Position numbers and translations under genes: made by a program. Positions 31,122 through 39,071 of a DNA stretch of 41,694 nt are shown here, piece by piece (position 1 is the first letter of the stretch; each line of letters opens with the position of its first letter). Below the pieces are notes generated by a model that made no database searches, was not told the origin of the DNA, and was given only the letters and a program-made list of their open reading frames with translations. The stretch comes from JAZKSG01 sp036626215 (GTDB lineage: Archaea > Thermoplasmatota > E2 > DHVEG-1): the NCBI GenBank assembly GCA_036626215.1, contig JAZKSG010000008.1:1-41694 (forward strand), written 5' to 3'.

Positions 31122-31519
31122 GATTCAGTATGCTACCTCAGGTTTTTAAACAGATGTTTAAAAAACCATGGACAAATAAATTTCCAGCTAAATATATACC
31201 AGATAACGTAACACAATATCTTAAAGATGTAGCAGAAGGAAAAAAAGAGATGAATCCTCCAATAGAAACACCAGAAGGATTCCGGGGAAAAATCGGATAC
31301 GAAACAGATAAATGTATAGGTTGTAAACAATGCATAAAAGTATGTCCATCAGAAGCAATAGAGTTTAAACCTGAAGAAAAAAAAGTTAAATTCTACATCG
31401 CTAGGTGTACCTTTTGCAGTCAATGCACCGAAGTATGCCCAGTAAACTGCATACATATGACAGATGAGTTTTTACTAGCGGATACCGACAAATACTCTGA
31501 TGACTTAATAGTAGAATAA
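31118..31519 (+). CDS. 2[4Fe-4S] hydrogenase electron-transfer subunit (MbhN/EchF/NuoI-like)
   Basis: 133 residues. About 60 N-terminal residues (LPQVFKQMFKKPWTNKFPAKY) resemble the part of NuoI/MbhN that packs against the membrane arm; two ferredoxin motifs follow, CIGCKQCIKVCP and CTFCSQCTEVCP. It carries electrons from ferredoxin to the small subunit. In Mbh a NuoH-like membrane gene (mbhM) lies between L and N; here N overlaps the L stop directly (ATGA), so that gene is absent from this operon. Confidence 0.9.
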   Translation: MRFSMLPQVFKQMFKKPWTNKFPAKYIPDNVTQYLKDVAEGKKEMNPPIETPEGFRGKIGYETDKCIGCKQCIKVCPSEAIEFKPEEKKVKFYIARCTFCSQCTEVCPVNCIHMTDEFLLADTDKYSDDLIVE

Positions 31520-31585
31520 AAAAAATAGGTTTTTCTTGTCCAAATATTTTTTATACAACCCCCTCTCTGGTAAAGAGATAAAAAG

Positions 31586-33784
31586 ATGAAATTGATTTTT
31601 AAAGGAATAGTCCAGGGAGTGGGATTTCGACCTACAGTCTACCGTATAGCAAAAAAACTAGATTTAAAAGGATATGTTTTGAACAAAGGATCAGAAGTAG
31701 AAGTAGTGATAGACAAAAACAAAAAAGAGTTTATCGAAAATCTAAAACAAAATCTACCAGAGATAGCTGAGATAAAACAGATAAATGAAAAACCAGACGA
31801 TACAAACTTCTCTGAATACACAGATTTTGAAATAATCCATAGTGAAAATGGAGAACGACAATCACTTATACCTGTAGATACAGCGACATGTGACAATTGC
31901 CTACAAGAAATATTCGACCCAGAAAACCGTCGACACCTGTATCCATTTACAAACTGTACAGTATGCGGAGCACGTTACAGTCTAATAGAAGATGTACCCT
32001 ATGATCGTGAAAGAACCAGTATGAAACAGTTCCCTCTATGCAAGGAATGTGAAAAAGAATATGAAAAACCGTTAAATCGTCGTTACCATGCACAAACTAT
32101 TAGCTGCCCAAAATGTGGACCCCATTATCAGTTATTTAACAAAGATAGGGGAGAAATAAAGGATAAAAACATTTTACAGTTTTTTGCAGAAAAAATCGAC
32201 CAAGGAAAAATAGGTGTAATAAAATCATGGGGAGGAATGCATCTATGCTGCAAAACAGAAAACATAGAACAATTTCGCAGTTGGTATAACAGGCCACAGA
32301 AACCTTTTGCAGTCATGGTTAAAAACATAGAAACAGCCGAAAAATATGCAAAACTTAGCTCTTATGAAAAAAAACTTTTATCCTCTAAAAGCCGACCCAT
32401 ACTTCTATTAGAAAAAAAGAAAGAAATAGGTGTTTCACCTGGTTTAAACACCATCGGTTTATTCTTACCCTATACAGGCCTACACCATATTTTGTTTTCA
32501 TATTTAGATGTCAGCACGTTAATTATGACCTCCGCCAACATACCCGGTGAACCCATGATTATCTCTAACGAAAAAGCATTTTCTCTTAAAGCTGATTTTT
32601 ATCTTCTACACAACCGTGACATTCCAAACCGTATAGATGACAGCGTGATAAAAACTTGGAAAGAGGAGACTTTTTTTATACGCAAAGCCCGTGGTTTCAT
32701 CCCAAAACCGATAGATGTTGATTATAATAGAAGGATAGTTAGCGTAGGTGCCGGAGAAAACGTAACAGGCAGCGTAGCAACCAACAGGTCATTGTATACA
32801 ACTCAATACATTGGTAAATCCAAATATTATCCAACCTTGGATTTTTTAAAAGAAAGTGTTCAACATATTATGGATTTAACAATGAATAAACATACAGTAG
32901 ACGCTGTAGCTATGGATCTACATCCAAAATATGAGACCAGATATGTAGCTAAAAAAATTTCTGAAAAATATAACGCCGAAGTTTTTGAAGTGCAACATCA
33001 TTGGGCACATGCCGCCAGCCTGCTACTTGATAACAACAAGGAAGAAGGAGTGGTTCTAACACTCGATGGTCTAGGATATGGCGATGATGGAACTTTGTGG
33101 GGTGGAGAAGTACTAAACTGCAATTATAACGATTTTAAAAGAGTCGGACATCTAAAATGTATACCTCTACTGGGAGGAGATCAGGCTGCAAAAGACCCAA
33201 GAAGATTACTTTTCGCTATCTTCAAAAAAATAGGTGAAGAAAAATATTTTGCAGATAAAAAAGCAGAAAATCTTTCTAAACTTATGGATAAAAGCCCGGT
33301 TTCTTCCAGCATGGGTCGTTTCTTAGACGCAGTTTCATGTTATCTCGACGTCTGCAAAAAGAGAACATATGAAGGTGAACCTGCTATGAAACTCGAAAGA
33401 TATCTATCAAAGGGAGAAAACAAATATAAATTCGACGTTAAAATCAAAGATAACGTTGTTGACACGGTCGACTTGTTTAAACAAGCTGAAGAAAAAAACC
33501 CTAGGAAACTGTCTGAAAAACAAAAAGCTGATTTAGCATATTCTATGGTTAAAACAGTAATAGACGCTTTAACAGATATAGCAATAGAAGAAGCTAAAGA
33601 GAACAATATAAAAAATGTTGGAGTAACAGGAGGAGTATCATACAACATCCCGATTGTAGATATGATTTATAAACGAGTAAAAGACCATGAATTAAACATG
33701 ATGACCCACCATGAGATACCTAATGGAGATGGAGGCATCTCTATAGGCCAGAACATAATCATCGGTAACAAAATTCGAAAATAA
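31586..33784 (+). CDS. hypF: carbamoyltransferase HypF
   Basis: Uses carbamoyl phosphate and ATP to carbamoylate HypE. 732 residues, all four parts in order: acylphosphatase domain (1-85, GIVQGVGFRPTVYRIA), two zinc fingers (CDNC, CTVC, CKEC, CPKC, about 105-180), a YrdC-like nucleotidyl domain (WGGMHLCCKT, GLFLPYTGLHHIL, TSANIPGEPM) and a Kae1-like domain (VQHHWAHAAS, LTLDGLGYGDDG, GVTGGVSYN). A TATA-like TTTTTTATACAAC lies about 40 bases upstream, so it may have its own promoter 66 bases after the hydrogenase operon. Confidence 0.96.
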   Translation: MKLIFKGIVQGVGFRPTVYRIAKKLDLKGYVLNKGSEVEVVIDKNKKEFIENLKQNLPEIAEIKQINEKPDDTNFSEYTDFEIIHSENGERQSLIPVDTATCDNCLQEIFDPENRRHLYPFTNCTVCGARYSLIEDVPYDRERTSMKQFPLCKECEKEYEKPLNRRYHAQTISCPKCGPHYQLFNKDRGEIKDKNILQFFAEKIDQGKIGVIKSWGGMHLCCKTENIEQFRSWYNRPQKPFAVMVKNIETAEKYAKLSSYEKKLLSSKSRPILLLEKKKEIGVSPGLNTIGLFLPYTGLHHILFSYLDVSTLIMTSANIPGEPMIISNEKAFSLKADFYLLHNRDIPNRIDDSVIKTWKEETFFIRKARGFIPKPIDVDYNRRIVSVGAGENVTGSVATNRSLYTTQYIGKSKYYPTLDFLKESVQHIMDLTMNKHTVDAVAMDLHPKYETRYVAKKISEKYNAEVFEVQHHWAHAASLLLDNNKEEGVVLTLDGLGYGDDGTLWGGEVLNCNYNDFKRVGHLKCIPLLGGDQAAKDPRRLLFAIFKKIGEEKYFADKKAENLSKLMDKSPVSSSMGRFLDAVSCYLDVCKKRTYEGEPAMKLERYLSKGENKYKFDVKIKDNVVDTVDLFKQAEEKNPRKLSEKQKADLAYSMVKTVIDALTDIAIEEAKENNIKNVGVTGGVSYNIPIVDMIYKRVKDHELNMMTHHEIPNGDGGISIGQNIIIGNKIRK

Positions 33785-33849
33785 AAAAAGAAAAAAAATA
33801 ATATTTATTAAACAAGTTTTTTTATATCAAAAAACGGTTTTTGGAGATT

Positions 33850-34098
33850 ATGAAAATAAATCGTGACCTAATACAGATTTTAATCATCGTGATAATAGGG
33901 ATGTTTATACCTTTTATAGGATCACTTATGATAAATTTTAATCTGGATGTGACTAAACCTGCAAGTTTACTAAAAATTGGTTCAACTTTTGGATATTTTC
34001 TCTTAATTTTTGGAGTTGAACTACTATTGGTGTTTATATATTTCCATGTGTCAAACAAGATTTCAGCTGAGAAAATAAAGAGATACAACAAGAAATAA
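33850..34098 (+). CDS. small two-helix membrane protein
   Basis: 82 residues from ATG 33850; an upstream in-frame TTG overlaps the GGAG binding site and is rejected. Two hydrophobic helices (about 7-27, LIQILIIVIIGMFIPFIGSLM, and 44-66) and a basic C-terminus (KIKRYNKK). No motif, function unknown. It follows hypF on the same strand after 65 bases that include a TATA-like AATATTTATTAA, so it may be a separate unit. Confidence 0.6.
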   Translation: MKINRDLIQILIIVIIGMFIPFIGSLMINFNLDVTKPASLLKIGSTFGYFLLIFGVELLLVFIYFHVSNKISAEKIKRYNKK

Positions 34099-34171
34099 TT
34101 TGAAAACCTGCATTAAAAAGTAAAAAGATTTATATGTACTCTCTTATTCCGATGGACAGAGGTTAAAAAAT

Positions 34172-34339
34172 ATGGTTGTAACAATAGATGAAGACGCTTG
34201 TACTGCATGTGGTGCATGTGCCGATGTTTGTCCTGTAGATGCAATAACTGTGGAAGATGTAGCAGTTGTGGATGAAGACACCTGCATCGATTGTGGTACA
34301 TGCGTAGAAGAATGTCCGGTTGATGCCATAGAATTATAA
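34172..34339 (+). CDS. 2[4Fe-4S] ferredoxin
   Basis: 55 residues with two complete cluster motifs, CTACGACADVCP and CIDCGTCVEECP, in a short, very acidic, internally duplicated sequence typical of clostridial-type ferredoxin. Being acidic and tiny, it is a good soluble donor for the hydrogenase coded just upstream (inference). ATG 34172 has GAGG upstream, and a TATA-like TTTATATG lies near 34130. A poly-T terminator follows, so it is a single-gene unit likely to be highly expressed. Confidence 0.93.
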   Translation: MVVTIDEDACTACGACADVCPVDAITVEDVAVVDEDTCIDCGTCVEECPVDAIEL

Positions 34340-34357
34340 AAAAAACCAATGTTTTAC

Positions 34358-34383
34358 TTTTTTCTTTTTTTTCTATTTTTTTC
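34358..34383 (+). terminator. poly-T terminator of the ferredoxin gene
   Basis: Twenty-six bases almost all T, broken by a few C/A, begin 18 bases after the ferredoxin stop. Confidence 0.6.
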
Positions 34384-34428
34384 TTAAAAAAAAATGTTTT
34401 ATATGGAGAGTGTCATGCATAGCCCTCT

Positions 34429-35214
34429 ATGTTCCCGCCTTTATTACAGATAGGAGCACCATTTATTCTCTCTGCAACAGTAGTAATACTCATAACAATT
34501 GTAGCAGAGAAATATGGAACAAAAATAGGTGGCATTCTTGGAACGCTTCCATCTACCATAATAATCGCTTTTATATTCATAGCTTTAAATAAAAACCTTA
34601 GTTTTGCTTCGGAAGCAGCAACAATCGTCCCAGCAGAAATGGCGATTAATTTAGTTTTTCTGTTGATATTCTCCACGTTAGCCTATAGATCCATTTCCAT
34701 AGCGTTAGTCGGCGCTCTAACCATCTGGACTATTCTATCAGTACTACTCTACCTCTCACAGATAAACAACATAATAATATCGATAGTGATCTACTCAGCT
34801 GCCTTAATCTCAACATTCACAATACTTGAAAAAATCAAAAAAATACCCTCACATCAAAAAGTAAAAGTCCATTATACTCCAAAAAAGATATTGCTACGAG
34901 GTTTGTTAGCCGGAGGGGTGATAGCCACCGCAGTCTTTCTATCAAACATCAACCCAATACTAAGTGGCATATTCTCAATATTTCCAGCTATCTTCCTCTC
35001 AACCATGATAATAACTGTAACAGAACATGGCCCACGTTTCACTTCAGGCATAGCAAAATCAATGACTTTAGGGAGTATGACAGTTATGACCTATGTTATA
35101 GCGGTACATTTCCTATACCCTCACTATGGTTTAACTCTGGGAACAATATATTCATTTATATTAGCATTTACAGTAGCTTTAGCTTTGTTAAAAACACGAG
35201 AGAAAATAGCCTAA
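34429..35214 (+). CDS. integral membrane protein with an internal duplication (DUF3147-like)
   Basis: 261 residues, mostly hydrophobic, about eight helices. Two similar halves are seen: IGGILGTLPSTIIIAFIFIA near residue 35 and LSGIFSIFPAIFLSTMIIT near 185, each a Gly-Gly/Ser-Gly-x5-Pro-Ser/Ala stretch leading into a helix, with a basic cytoplasmic loop (KIKKIPSHQKVKVHYTPKK) between the halves. The motif recalls DUF3147-type proteins, of unknown function; the transport idea comes only from its architecture. Family assignment is tentative. No obvious partner genes. Confidence 0.65.
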   Translation: MFPPLLQIGAPFILSATVVILITIVAEKYGTKIGGILGTLPSTIIIAFIFIALNKNLSFASEAATIVPAEMAINLVFLLIFSTLAYRSISIALVGALTIWTILSVLLYLSQINNIIISIVIYSAALISTFTILEKIKKIPSHQKVKVHYTPKKILLRGLLAGGVIATAVFLSNINPILSGIFSIFPAIFLSTMIITVTEHGPRFTSGIAKSMTLGSMTVMTYVIAVHFLYPHYGLTLGTIYSFILAFTVALALLKTREKIA

Positions 35215-35245
35215 AAAGAATAAAGTAGCTATTTTACAAAAAACG

Positions 35246-35317
35246 CCTCATTATAATATATGTTGGCGAACAACATATCAACAGAAGAAAAAAATTTGTT
35301 TTTATGCTAAAATGAGG
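35246..35317. repeat. nested stem-loop between convergent genes
   Basis: CCTCATT (35246-35252) pairs with AATGAGG (35311-35317), enclosing a perfect 8-bp hairpin ATATGTTG-GCGAA-CAACATAT (35258-35278). It lies in the 145-base space between two gene ends. It could be a bidirectional terminator, a structured RNA or a remnant of an inserted element. Confidence 0.45.
35257..35270 (+). repeat. direct repeat copy 1 (TATATGTTGGCGAA)
   Basis: Fourteen bases identical to copy 2 at 35334-35347, 77 bp apart. Copy 1 forms the left arm and loop of the inner hairpin. Confidence 0.6.
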
Positions 35318-35333
35318 AAGAGGTCACTAATAT

Positions 35334-35347
35334 TATATGTTGGCGAA
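35334..35347 (+). repeat. direct repeat copy 2 (TATATGTTGGCGAA)
   Basis: Second identical 14-base copy, ending 12 bases before the stop of the following minus-strand gene. Here the hairpin partner is lost: the bases after GCGAA differ. Confidence 0.6.
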
Positions 35348-35359
35348 TACATCGTTTTT

Positions 35360-35926
35360 TTAGGTTCCAGTAACGTATTCCCAGTCTTTATAAAGACTTT
35401 TCAAAGACTGTAAACCAGTTTTCTTTTCCCCTTCACCTTTTCCGTTATACTGAACGTCTACAACAACGCCTTCTTGATCCCTGATTATAATAGTGTTCTC
35501 CTCTTCGTTAAATTCGCTGCTATAAAATGTACCGTTTTTAAAAATTAATCCTATACTTGCATCATAGACAGATTTTTCACCAAACTGTAAATCAGAGTCA
35601 AAATCGTTTATTCCATCTAAGCTTTTAAGCTTATATGCATCTTCAGCCATGCCGATCATTGTCCTATAAACCCGGGTTTTACGGCCATCCTTCTCATGTT
35701 TTATCTGCTCTTTAATAGTAGAAATAATAGCAGGGATATCTCCAATAGGAGTAGTTAAAAGTATTTTTTTCCAAAACCAATTATAGGTTTTATTAGCTCT
35801 TGCATTTACATGTTCAGGTGGTTTATCAGGATAAAGAATCACTTTACCATTTAGAGTCCTATGTTTTTTTCTCCACTCTGTCCTTTTCCTATCCAGCATT
35901 TTTTTTCTATTGTTTTTTCGCGCCAA
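35360..35926 (-). CDS. hypothetical basic protein
   Basis: 188 residues, unrecognised. The first 35 residues are very basic (ARKNNRKKMLDRKRTEWRKKHR), then a mixed helical part (about 55-105) and a beta-rich, acidic second half with FDSDLQFGEKSVYDASIG and NTIIIRDQEGVVVDV. No membrane segment, no metal site. A basic arm of this sort suggests nucleic acid or ribosome contact (inference). A TTG at 35926 is the likely start, with GGGAGGG 7-8 bases upstream. Confidence 0.65.
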   Translation of the reverse strand: MARKNNRKKMLDRKRTEWRKKHRTLNGKVILYPDKPPEHVNARANKTYNWFWKKILLTTPIGDIPAIISTIKEQIKHEKDGRKTRVYRTMIGMAEDAYKLKSLDGINDFDSDLQFGEKSVYDASIGLIFKNGTFYSSEFNEEENTIIIRDQEGVVVDVQYNGKGEGEKKTGLQSLKSLYKDWEYVTGT

Positions 35927-36027
35927 GAGTGAACCCTCCCTCTTTTACAAGGGAACTAATTTTTCCAATCGTGTTACTTTCTTAGTCATAGTAAACAAAG
36001 TACGTCTTTATCAAACTTGCCCATTTT

Positions 36028-37110
36028 TTATCGTTTTTTGACGTAACGGAAATCAATATTACAACTACCCTCTCTACTCACCATACATGGACCAATAGGC
36101 GAATCTGGAGTGCAACCGCTACCAAACATAGGGCATTCCCTGGGTTTAACCAAGCCTCTCAGTACCTCTCCACAACGGCATCCTTCTGGTTCAGAAAAAT
36201 CTTCCGCTTCAAGACTTTTTAGCGTCTCTTCATATTTTTTACGTGCGTCATATTCTTCAAAATCTTTTTTTAACGATAAACCCGAATGTGGTATAACAGG
36301 AAAACCACGCCATTTAATGTCAACAGGTTCAAAAACCTCATTTAAAACCTTCTGAGCTTTGATGTTGCCATCTTCATCAACGACTCGTTTATACTCGTTT
36401 TCAATCTTGGATTCATCGTTTTTTATCTGTCTTATAAGCATATAGGCAGCCATCAAAACATCTATTGGTTCAAAACCAGCGATAACCTGAGAGACATTAT
36501 ATTCTTCTGAGATAAACTCATATGGCTTTGAACCGATGATAGTGGAAACATGACCTGGCTCAATAAGTCCATCAATACGGGTTTCACCCATATCAAGAAT
36601 AGTACGAAGAGCATTGGGCATAGTACGATGACAGCATAAAACAGAAAAATTAGATGGAGGATTATCAAGAATTACAGATGCAGTACTCGGCGCGGTGGTT
36701 TCAAAGCCAACAGCCATAAAAACCACTTCTTTATCAGGATTTTTTTTAGCTATCTCCACCGAATCCTCTATACTATACACCGTTCTTACATCTGCACCCT
36801 CTGTTTTTATATCCTGTAAAGAACCATTTTGACCTGGAACCTGAAGCATGTCACCAAAACTTGTAACAGTTACACCTTTTTCTGCCAGCAACATCATTTC
36901 TTCTATTTCACGTGGAGTAGTGACACATACCGGACAACCAGGACCTTGATATATATCAACTCCACATTCCTTCAACAACGAATCTATGCCATGTCTAACA
37001 AAAGTGTCTTGATGAGTACCACAGACATGCATAAAACTTGCAGTAACATCAGCTTTTTTTATTTTTGAAACAAGATCCTTAGCTATTTTTTTATCACGAA
37101 ATGAAAACAA
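36028..37110 (-). CDS. hypD: hydrogenase maturation protein HypD
   Basis: Fe-S protein scaffold on which, with HypC, the Fe(CN)2CO group is assembled. About 360 residues with MHVCGTHQD (Cys for iron), YQGPGCPVCVTTP, MAVGFETTAPSTA, LCCHRTMP, EPGHVSTIIG and the C-terminal cluster GCRCG, CPMFGSGC, SREGSCNI. A TTG at 37110 (then FSFRDKKIA) matches the usual short N-terminus and has GGAGGGAT upstream, the site lying within the hypC 3' end; an earlier TTG at 37143 would overlap hypC by 26 bases. Seven bases after hypC. Confidence 0.94.
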   Translation of the reverse strand: MFSFRDKKIAKDLVSKIKKADVTASFMHVCGTHQDTFVRHGIDSLLKECGVDIYQGPGCPVCVTTPREIEEMMLLAEKGVTVTSFGDMLQVPGQNGSLQDIKTEGADVRTVYSIEDSVEIAKKNPDKEVVFMAVGFETTAPSTASVILDNPPSNFSVLCCHRTMPNALRTILDMGETRIDGLIEPGHVSTIIGSKPYEFISEEYNVSQVIAGFEPIDVLMAAYMLIRQIKNDESKIENEYKRVVDEDGNIKAQKVLNEVFEPVDIKWRGFPVIPHSGLSLKKDFEEYDARKKYEETLKSLEAEDFSEPEGCRCGEVLRGLVKPRECPMFGSGCTPDSPIGPCMVSREGSCNIDFRYVKKR

Positions 37111-37117
37111 AAAAGGA

Positions 37118-37354
37118 TTATCCCTCCGAATCAGTTTTTTCAAGCATCTGTTTAAAAACTTTTAGAGTTTCTTTTGCTTCTTTTTCATCTATTGTTTCAA
37201 TTGCAAAACCTGCATGAACAAGAACATAATCGCCTTTCCCTGCTTCAACAAGAGAAATATTTGCCTTTCTCCGTGTCCCCTTGCCATAGTCTACAATGGC
37301 ATGACTTTTGTTTTTATCGATTTCAACTATTTTCCCAGGTATAGCTAAACACAC
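37118..37354 (-). CDS. hypC: hydrogenase assembly chaperone HypC
   Basis: Small OB-fold chaperone that carries the iron group with HypD and passes it to the large subunit. The protein must begin Met-Cys because Cys2 is the iron ligand; here GTG (37354) is followed directly by TGT in CLAIPGKIVEI, so that GTG is the true start and the long upstream frame is spurious. 78 residues; DYGKGTRRKANISLV and GDYVLVHAGFAIE are typical. A TATA element inside the palindrome at 37373-37391 is about 28 bases upstream, which implies a leaderless mRNA. Confidence 0.95.
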   Translation of the reverse strand: MCLAIPGKIVEIDKNKSHAIVDYGKGTRRKANISLVEAGKGDYVLVHAGFAIETIDEKEAKETLKVFKQMLEKTDSEG

Positions 37355-37372
37355 AAATCCTTTGGATAAGGG

Positions 37373-37391
37373 AAGGGTTTTATAAACCCTT
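37373..37391. promoter_or_regulatory. palindrome containing the hypCD TATA box
   Basis: AAGGGTTT-TAT-AAACCCTT is a perfect 8-bp inverted repeat around TAT. On the minus strand it contains TTTATAAAA, suitably placed as TATA box for hypC. A dyad directly on a TATA box may be a repressor site, or incidental. Confidence 0.5.
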
Positions 37392-37420
37392 TCTTTGTTA
37401 GAAACACAAATAATTTTTGG

Positions 37421-37440
37421 TATATAGTTAAAACTATATA
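37421..37440. promoter_or_regulatory. perfect 20-bp palindrome between hypCD and the tes-like gene
   Basis: TATATAGTT-AA-AACTATATA is perfectly symmetrical. Its right half gives a TATA box on the plus strand about 70 bases before the radical SAM start. It lies centrally in the 156-base divergent promoter region. Confidence 0.5.
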
Positions 37441-37510
37441 GAAGAATATGTTTAGACAGACAAAAAAAAATTGATAACATATAGTATTCTTCAAGAGGTT
37501 GATTCATATT

Positions 37511-39037
37511 ATGAAGGAATTAGAACAAACTTCATCTGTATGCCCTGAATGTTATAGACAGGGTAAAACAAATAAAATACCTGCAAAGATTGTTGAAGAA
37601 AACGATAAGGTATACATCACTAAAGAATGCCCAGAGCATGGTAGTTTTAAAGACATTTATTTCAGAGATGCTAACTTATATAAAAAATGGATGAAATACA
37701 AAGTAACAGGCCAAGAGTCTCCTGATGTAAAAACAAAACTTTTTGACCACTCTCAACTCTATGACATACATAAATCACAAAGTGTTTTAACAAACCTCTT
37801 AGTGACCAACAGATGTGATCTTAGATGCAGCTACTGTTTCATGAACGCTGGAGCGGCAGGATATGTCTATGAGCCAAGCCTTGAAAAACTCCGAGAACTT
37901 ATGATACAAGCTAGAAATGAAACCCCTATGGGTTCAAAAGCTATACAGATCACTGGCGGAGAACCAACAGTACGTGACGATCTTCTAGACATAGTGAAAA
38001 TAGCGAAAGAAGTGGGGTTTTCACATGTTCAAGTTAACACTAATGGTTTAAAACTAGCTGAAAGTGTAGAATATTGTAAGAAACTTAAAGACGCGCAGGT
38101 TAACACGATTTATATGAGCTTTGACGGTGTAACAAAAGAAACCAATCCTTGGATTGAACAAAATAAAAAAGCAATTGAAAACCTTAGAGAAGCAAATCTC
38201 CGGCTTGTACTTGTACCTGTCTTGATAGGGGAAAGAAATCTCCATGAAACAGGAAAAATAGTAAATTTTGCTATAGACAACATGGATATAGTACGAGGAG
38301 TAAATTTTCAACCTATAAGTTTCTGTGGACGAGTCACTAAAATAAGTGACGAGAGACGGAAAAAAGAAAGAGTAGATTATGTAGACATGATGAAGATAAT
38401 GGAAGAAGAATTTGACGGAAAAATATCTAGAGATGATTTCTATCCTGTTCCATTTGTATTCCCGATTTCCAAACTCATTGAAATTCTAAAAGGCGAAACA
38501 CAGGTAGAATTTACTGCTCATCCGGGATGTGGAGGAGCAACATATCTTTTTGTAGACGATGATGGAAACCCTCTTCCTGTAACCAGATTTATAGATGTAG
38601 AGGGGCTGTTAGATTTCATCAACAAAGAAAGAAAAATTAAGGGCCCTTTGAAAAAAATCAGAGTGGGGGCAGCGTTTCTAAGAAAAATCGATGATTTCGT
38701 AGAGTATGATAAAGCACCAGAGGGGTTTAATCTAAAAAAATTGTTGAAAGAGGCCACAATAGGTGGAAGCTACGATTCTTTAAGAGGTTTTCATTATAAA
38801 AGCCTATTTCTGGGATCAATGTGGTTCCAAGACTCTTTTAACCTAAACATGGATAGGTTGAAAAGATGTGTTATACACTACACAACACCAGAAGGGATTG
38901 TTCCTTTCTGCGCCTATAATGGACTTGGATATGGCGACGAGATCAGAGAAAAACACTCTACACCTGTAAAAGAATGGGAAAAACAAACAGGTAAAAAAAT
39001 CAAAGAGGATCTCCGTAAAGACGTCCCCTTAACATAA
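37511..39037 (+). CDS. tes: tetraether lipid synthase-like radical SAM protein (Tes/MJ0619 family)
   Basis: About 508 residues. Tes joins phytanyl chains of archaeol by C-C coupling to make macrocyclic archaeol and GDGT tetraether lipids. N-terminal zinc/rubredoxin-like part with CPEC near residue 11 and ECPEHGSF; radical SAM CDLRCSYC followed by FMNAGAAGYVYEPS, which matches the MJ0619 signature; ITGGEPTVRDD as SAM site; later cysteines (HPGCGG, RCVIHY, PFCAYN) fit extra Fe-S clusters. ATG 37511 has AGAGGT upstream; an earlier in-frame TTG is spurious. The family has members of other function, so the precise reaction is inferred. Confidence 0.8.
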   Translation: MKELEQTSSVCPECYRQGKTNKIPAKIVEENDKVYITKECPEHGSFKDIYFRDANLYKKWMKYKVTGQESPDVKTKLFDHSQLYDIHKSQSVLTNLLVTNRCDLRCSYCFMNAGAAGYVYEPSLEKLRELMIQARNETPMGSKAIQITGGEPTVRDDLLDIVKIAKEVGFSHVQVNTNGLKLAESVEYCKKLKDAQVNTIYMSFDGVTKETNPWIEQNKKAIENLREANLRLVLVPVLIGERNLHETGKIVNFAIDNMDIVRGVNFQPISFCGRVTKISDERRKKERVDYVDMMKIMEEEFDGKISRDDFYPVPFVFPISKLIEILKGETQVEFTAHPGCGGATYLFVDDDGNPLPVTRFIDVEGLLDFINKERKIKGPLKKIRVGAAFLRKIDDFVEYDKAPEGFNLKKLLKEATIGGSYDSLRGFHYKSLFLGSMWFQDSFNLNMDRLKRCVIHYTTPEGIVPFCAYNGLGYGDEIREKHSTPVKEWEKQTGKKIKEDLRKDVPLT

Positions 39038-39071
39038 AAAGATACATCTTAAATTTTTAATCTATCTGTTT

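Noticed and set aside
34113..34349. Minus-strand reading frames over the ferredoxin
   Set aside because: They are antisense shadows of a short, repetitive Cys/Asp-rich gene; composition is His/Ser-rich and unlike a protein.
37355..37507. N-terminal extension of hypC
   Set aside because: HypC needs Cys directly after the initiator, and the extension contains promoter sequence.
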